Source: Gammaproteobacteria bacterium (lineage in GTDB: Bacteria; Pseudomonadota; Gammaproteobacteria; Pseudomonadales; Ketobacteraceae). Taken from it: a DNA stretch of 64,000 bases. Position 1 is the stretch's first letter, and each line of letters begins with the position of its first letter. This document shows positions 61,671-64,000 of the stretch, piece after piece. Under the pieces are notes generated by a model. It ran no database searches. It saw only the letters and a list, made by a program, of their open reading frames with translations, and was not told the origin of the DNA. The stretch lies in contig JABLXQ010000004.1 of NCBI GenBank assembly GCA_013178375.1, positions 119,566-183,565 on the forward strand, read 5' to 3'. Position numbers and translations under genes: made by a program.

Positions 61671-64000
61671 CAGAGTCCACCCTTCTGCCGCGAAATCAGA
61701 TCAGACAAGCGCTGCGGTTCCAATCGCACCGCCGCACCGGTCGGACAGGCGCGCACGCAGGCAGGTCCTTGCGGCAGATCCTTGCAGGCATCGCACTTTA
61801 CCGCTTTTTTCAGCGCGCTTTTATCATCACTGTGACTGCTGTCGTGATGCTGGCCGGGGCCGGCGCCCGCGCCAAACAGCAGCCAGCTGAACAGGCCCGG
61901 TTTCTTCGGCGCCGGATACGCCATCTTGATCACACCGTAAGGACAATTGCGCACGCAGTTTTCGCAGCCGATACAGGTGTTGTCGATATACACCTCGCCC
62001 GTCGGCGCACGGTGAATCGCATCCGGCGGACATTCCTTCATGCAGTGGGGAAACTCGCAATGCCGGCAGGCAATCGGCACATGCACCGACGCAAACGACG
62101 CGCCCCCGGCCCGATCCAGCCGCGACACGCCGCCGTGGGTTTCGGCGCAGGCCACCTCGCAGTTGTCGCAGCCCACGCACAGGTCCTCGTGAATCACCAA
62201 TACGTCAGTGGATTCTCCCAGGCCCTGCTCCATCAGGAACGCCATCACGGCACCGCCGCCGGGATCAGCCTCCACGCTCACATCCTGCACCAGACGAACT
62301 TTGGCGCGCTCCTGGATCGTGTTTACCAGCGCAGGCGCCAGGTTAATCAGCGCACGAAAACTGTCGCGGTGAATGGTGATGGTTTCGGTGAACACTGCCG
62401 CCCGCGCCGACGCCATCCGCACCGGATTGCCCATCAGCGCGGCCTCGCCCACATACTGCCCGGACGGCACTTGCGCAAACACCAGCTCGCGGCCGTCGCT
62501 GGTGCGCGACAGAATCACCGAGCCACTGCGGATCAGAAACATGGTTTCGCCGCTGTCACCTTCGTTAAACAGAAAATCGCTGCGATTGAAGGTTTTGAAT
62601 TCACACTTGCGCGCAATCGGCGCCAGCTGGTCGAAGCTCGCATCCGGCGCGAAGTTCGCCTGCAGCGAGCGCATGATGAACACCTCATCCAGCCCGCGCC
62701 GCACGCTTTCATTCGAGTTGAGCAGTTTCACCATGGTGCGGCGCGGCGTTTCCACCAGCACGCAATCGCGGCCGGCATACACGCTGGTGTCGCGGCGCTG
62801 GCCCGACAGCAAACTCATCTCTCCGAAAAACTGGCCACTGCCCAGCGTGCGCTTCTGGGTGCCGGCCTCATCCACATCCGCCAGCACTTCGCCATCGACA
62901 ATGGTGTAAAAGGTATTGGTGTAATCGCCGCGCTTGAACAGGGCATCGCCCGTTTTCAGATTTTTCCCCAGCGCGATCACCTTGCTGTCCAGCATCAGTT
63001 CGCGAAACTGCAACGCGGTCAGTTCGCGGAACATGGGAATCCGGCTGCGGAACATGTCCAGGGTTTCATCCACCTCCAGCCCGAACGGCAGCACGGCCAG
63101 ACGCTGTTCCAGCAGTGGATGGTCCGCCGGCTTCACCGGATTTCCCAGAATGTGCTCGACGACTTCGAAGCCCTGGTTCATCGCCTGCTTGATCAGCGGG
63201 CAGCCCGCCAGCGCGCCCACCACATACAAACCCGGCACGTTGCTTTCATATTTCGCCGACAGTTCCGGCACAGCGTTGGGATTATCGTTGGGAAAACGGA
63301 TGCCGCAGGATTCGACAAAATCCCGGGGCGGAATCGCACCCAGCCGCGCGATGATGCGATGGCAGGGAATCGCAGCTTCACCGTCGCGGGTCTTGATGGT
63401 GAACTGGAACGGTTTGGCGGCATCCGGTGTGGCGTCGATCCTGAGGGGCGCACTGCTGTAATAGCAGCGGATGCGGCCGCGTTCGATGGCATCCAGCACC
63501 AGCGCCAGGTTGCCTTCCTTGGCGCGGGCAAATTCGTCGCGGCGGTTGATCAGGTACACGGTGTTCTGCGCCGACAGCGCCACCGCATTTTCAATGGCGG
63601 CGTCACCGGCGCCCACCACCACGATGGTCTCGCCCCGGTGGGCCGACGCATCCGGCAGGGTGTACTGTACGCAGTCCGGCCCTTCCCCCGCCACGCCCAG
63701 CATGCGCGGGTTACCCTGCAGGCCGATCCCCAGCACCACATGCTGCGCGCGCACGGCGGCACCGTTTTTCAGTTTGAGTTCAAACGAACCCTGGTTTCCC
63801 GTGATGCCCTTCACTTCTGCGCCGTAACGCACATTCACGCCCAACGCCTGCAGGCCAGACTGCCAGTTGCCCAGCACCTGCTCGCGCGGGCCCACCTCGA
63901 ATTTCAGATCGGAACGCAACGGCAGCACGCCCGGCTCGGCCATGACATGCTTGCCTTTCTGGTAATCCTGAATGGTTTTGGCAATGGCGGGCGACGCCTC
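61670..64000 (-). CDS. Flavin oxidoreductase - cyclic-nucleotide domains - 4x[4Fe-4S] fusion (5' end beyond window)
   Basis: 777 residues visible; the start lies right of the window. Residues 1-285 visible: pyridine-nucleotide-disulfide-reductase-like FAD/NAD(P) fold (LGIGLQGNPRML, VVVGAGDAAIENAVAL, VPGLYVVGALAGCPLIKQA). About 315-560: two cNMP-binding domains (LFKRGDYTNTFYTIVDGEV, GQFFGEMSLLSGQRRD; FLFNEGDSGETMFLIRSGSVI, GQYVGEAALMGNPVR). About 595-730: 16 cysteines in four ferredoxin-type groups (CVGCDNCEVAC, CRHCEFPHCMKEC, CIGCENCVRNC, CDACKDLPQGPACVRAC), as in four-cluster electron-transfer subunits. Likely passes electrons from NAD(P)H to the membrane b-type protein, gated by cyclic nucleotide. 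Confidence 0.93.
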   Translation of the reverse strand, partial: EASPAIAKTIQDYQKGKHVMAEPGVLPLRSDLKFEVGPREQVLGNWQSGLQALGVNVRYGAEVKGITGNQGSFELKLKNGAAVRAQHVVLGIGLQGNPRMLGVAGEGPDCVQYTLPDASAHRGETIVVVGAGDAAIENAVALSAQNTVYLINRRDEFARAKEGNLALVLDAIERGRIRCYYSSAPLRIDATPDAAKPFQFTIKTRDGEAAIPCHRIIARLGAIPPRDFVESCGIRFPNDNPNAVPELSAKYESNVPGLYVVGALAGCPLIKQAMNQGFEVVEHILGNPVKPADHPLLEQRLAVLPFGLEVDETLDMFRSRIPMFRELTALQFRELMLDSKVIALGKNLKTGDALFKRGDYTNTFYTIVDGEVLADVDEAGTQKRTLGSGQFFGEMSLLSGQRRDTSVYAGRDCVLVETPRRTMVKLLNSNESVRRGLDEVFIMRSLQANFAPDASFDQLAPIARKCEFKTFNRSDFLFNEGDSGETMFLIRSGSVILSRTSDGRELVFAQVPSGQYVGEAALMGNPVRMASARAAVFTETITIHRDSFRALINLAPALVNTIQERAKVRLVQDVSVEADPGGGAVMAFLMEQGLGESTDVLVIHEDLCVGCDNCEVACAETHGGVSRLDRAGGASFASVHVPIACRHCEFPHCMKECPPDAIHRAPTGEVYIDNTCIGCENCVRNCPYGVIKMAYPAPKKPGLFSWLLFGAGAGPGQHHDSSHSDDKSALKKAVKCDACKDLPQGPACVRACPTGAAVRLEPQRLSDLISRQKGGL

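Noticed and set aside
1..64000. Search for CRISPR arrays, insertion sequences, tRNA or rRNA genes
   Set aside because: No regularly spaced repeats, transposase, terminal inverted repeats, cloverleaf or rRNA-like stretch was seen.

Overview
This window looks like chromosomal DNA of a Gammaproteobacterium. The visible reasons are the moderately high GC content with ordinary proteobacterial Shine-Dalgarno sites, the HAE1-type RND pump, the two-partner secretion system, the VPxPA-CTERM sorting tail, the YebC and PbpG proteins, and many lipid and CoA enzymes. The flavour is that of a marine lipid- or hydrocarbon-using lineage, but the genus is not established. I saw no tRNA, rRNA, CRISPR array, insertion sequence or prophage. 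The genes look chromosomal and mostly intact.

Layout. (1) 1-11465, minus strand: surface and secretion genes. A very large filamentous haemagglutinin-type exoprotein (tpsA, cut by the left edge) follows its tpsB transporter. Upstream of these are a secreted PstS-like protein and a VPxPA-CTERM protein. (2) 12000-18300: a probable sulfation and lipid-export neighbourhood with an ABCB-type exporter, APS kinase (cysC), an arylsulfotransferase-type lipoprotein, and a ketoacyl synthase III followed by a membrane-anchored sulfotransferase. (3) 18558-24591: a neprosin-type secreted protease, an alpha-methylacyl-CoA racemase, a Tim44-domain protein, and an AraC regulator divergent from a fatty acid desaturase. 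(4) 24693-31607: a secreted unknown, a PF10118 hydrolase, an EphD-like hydrolase/SDR fusion and an M24 protein, with a divergent TetR regulator across paired operators, then a TesB-like thioesterase. (5) 31723-38981: two sister LysR regulators with C-terminal CxxC motifs flank a thioredoxin, next to an RND efflux pump. (6) 38994-47985: YebC-type protein, an oversized bifunctional penicillin-binding protein, PbpG, PhoX-type phosphatase, an unknown and a DUF547 protein.

(7) 48018-64000 is the most striking part: nine tightly packed minus-strand genes, the first cut by the right edge. In transcription order they encode a flavin/cyclic-nucleotide-domain/4x[4Fe-4S] oxidoreductase, a b-type membrane protein, an FHA-TM-decahaem cytochrome c fusion, a tandem GlcG/HbpS lipoprotein, an outer-membrane beta-barrel, a decahaem cytochrome with an LVIVD propeller, a pentahaem cytochrome, a PP2C phosphatase and a tail-anchored double-FHA protein. 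I infer an electron path from cytoplasm to cell surface under Ser/Thr phosphorylation control. I know of no described system with this composition.
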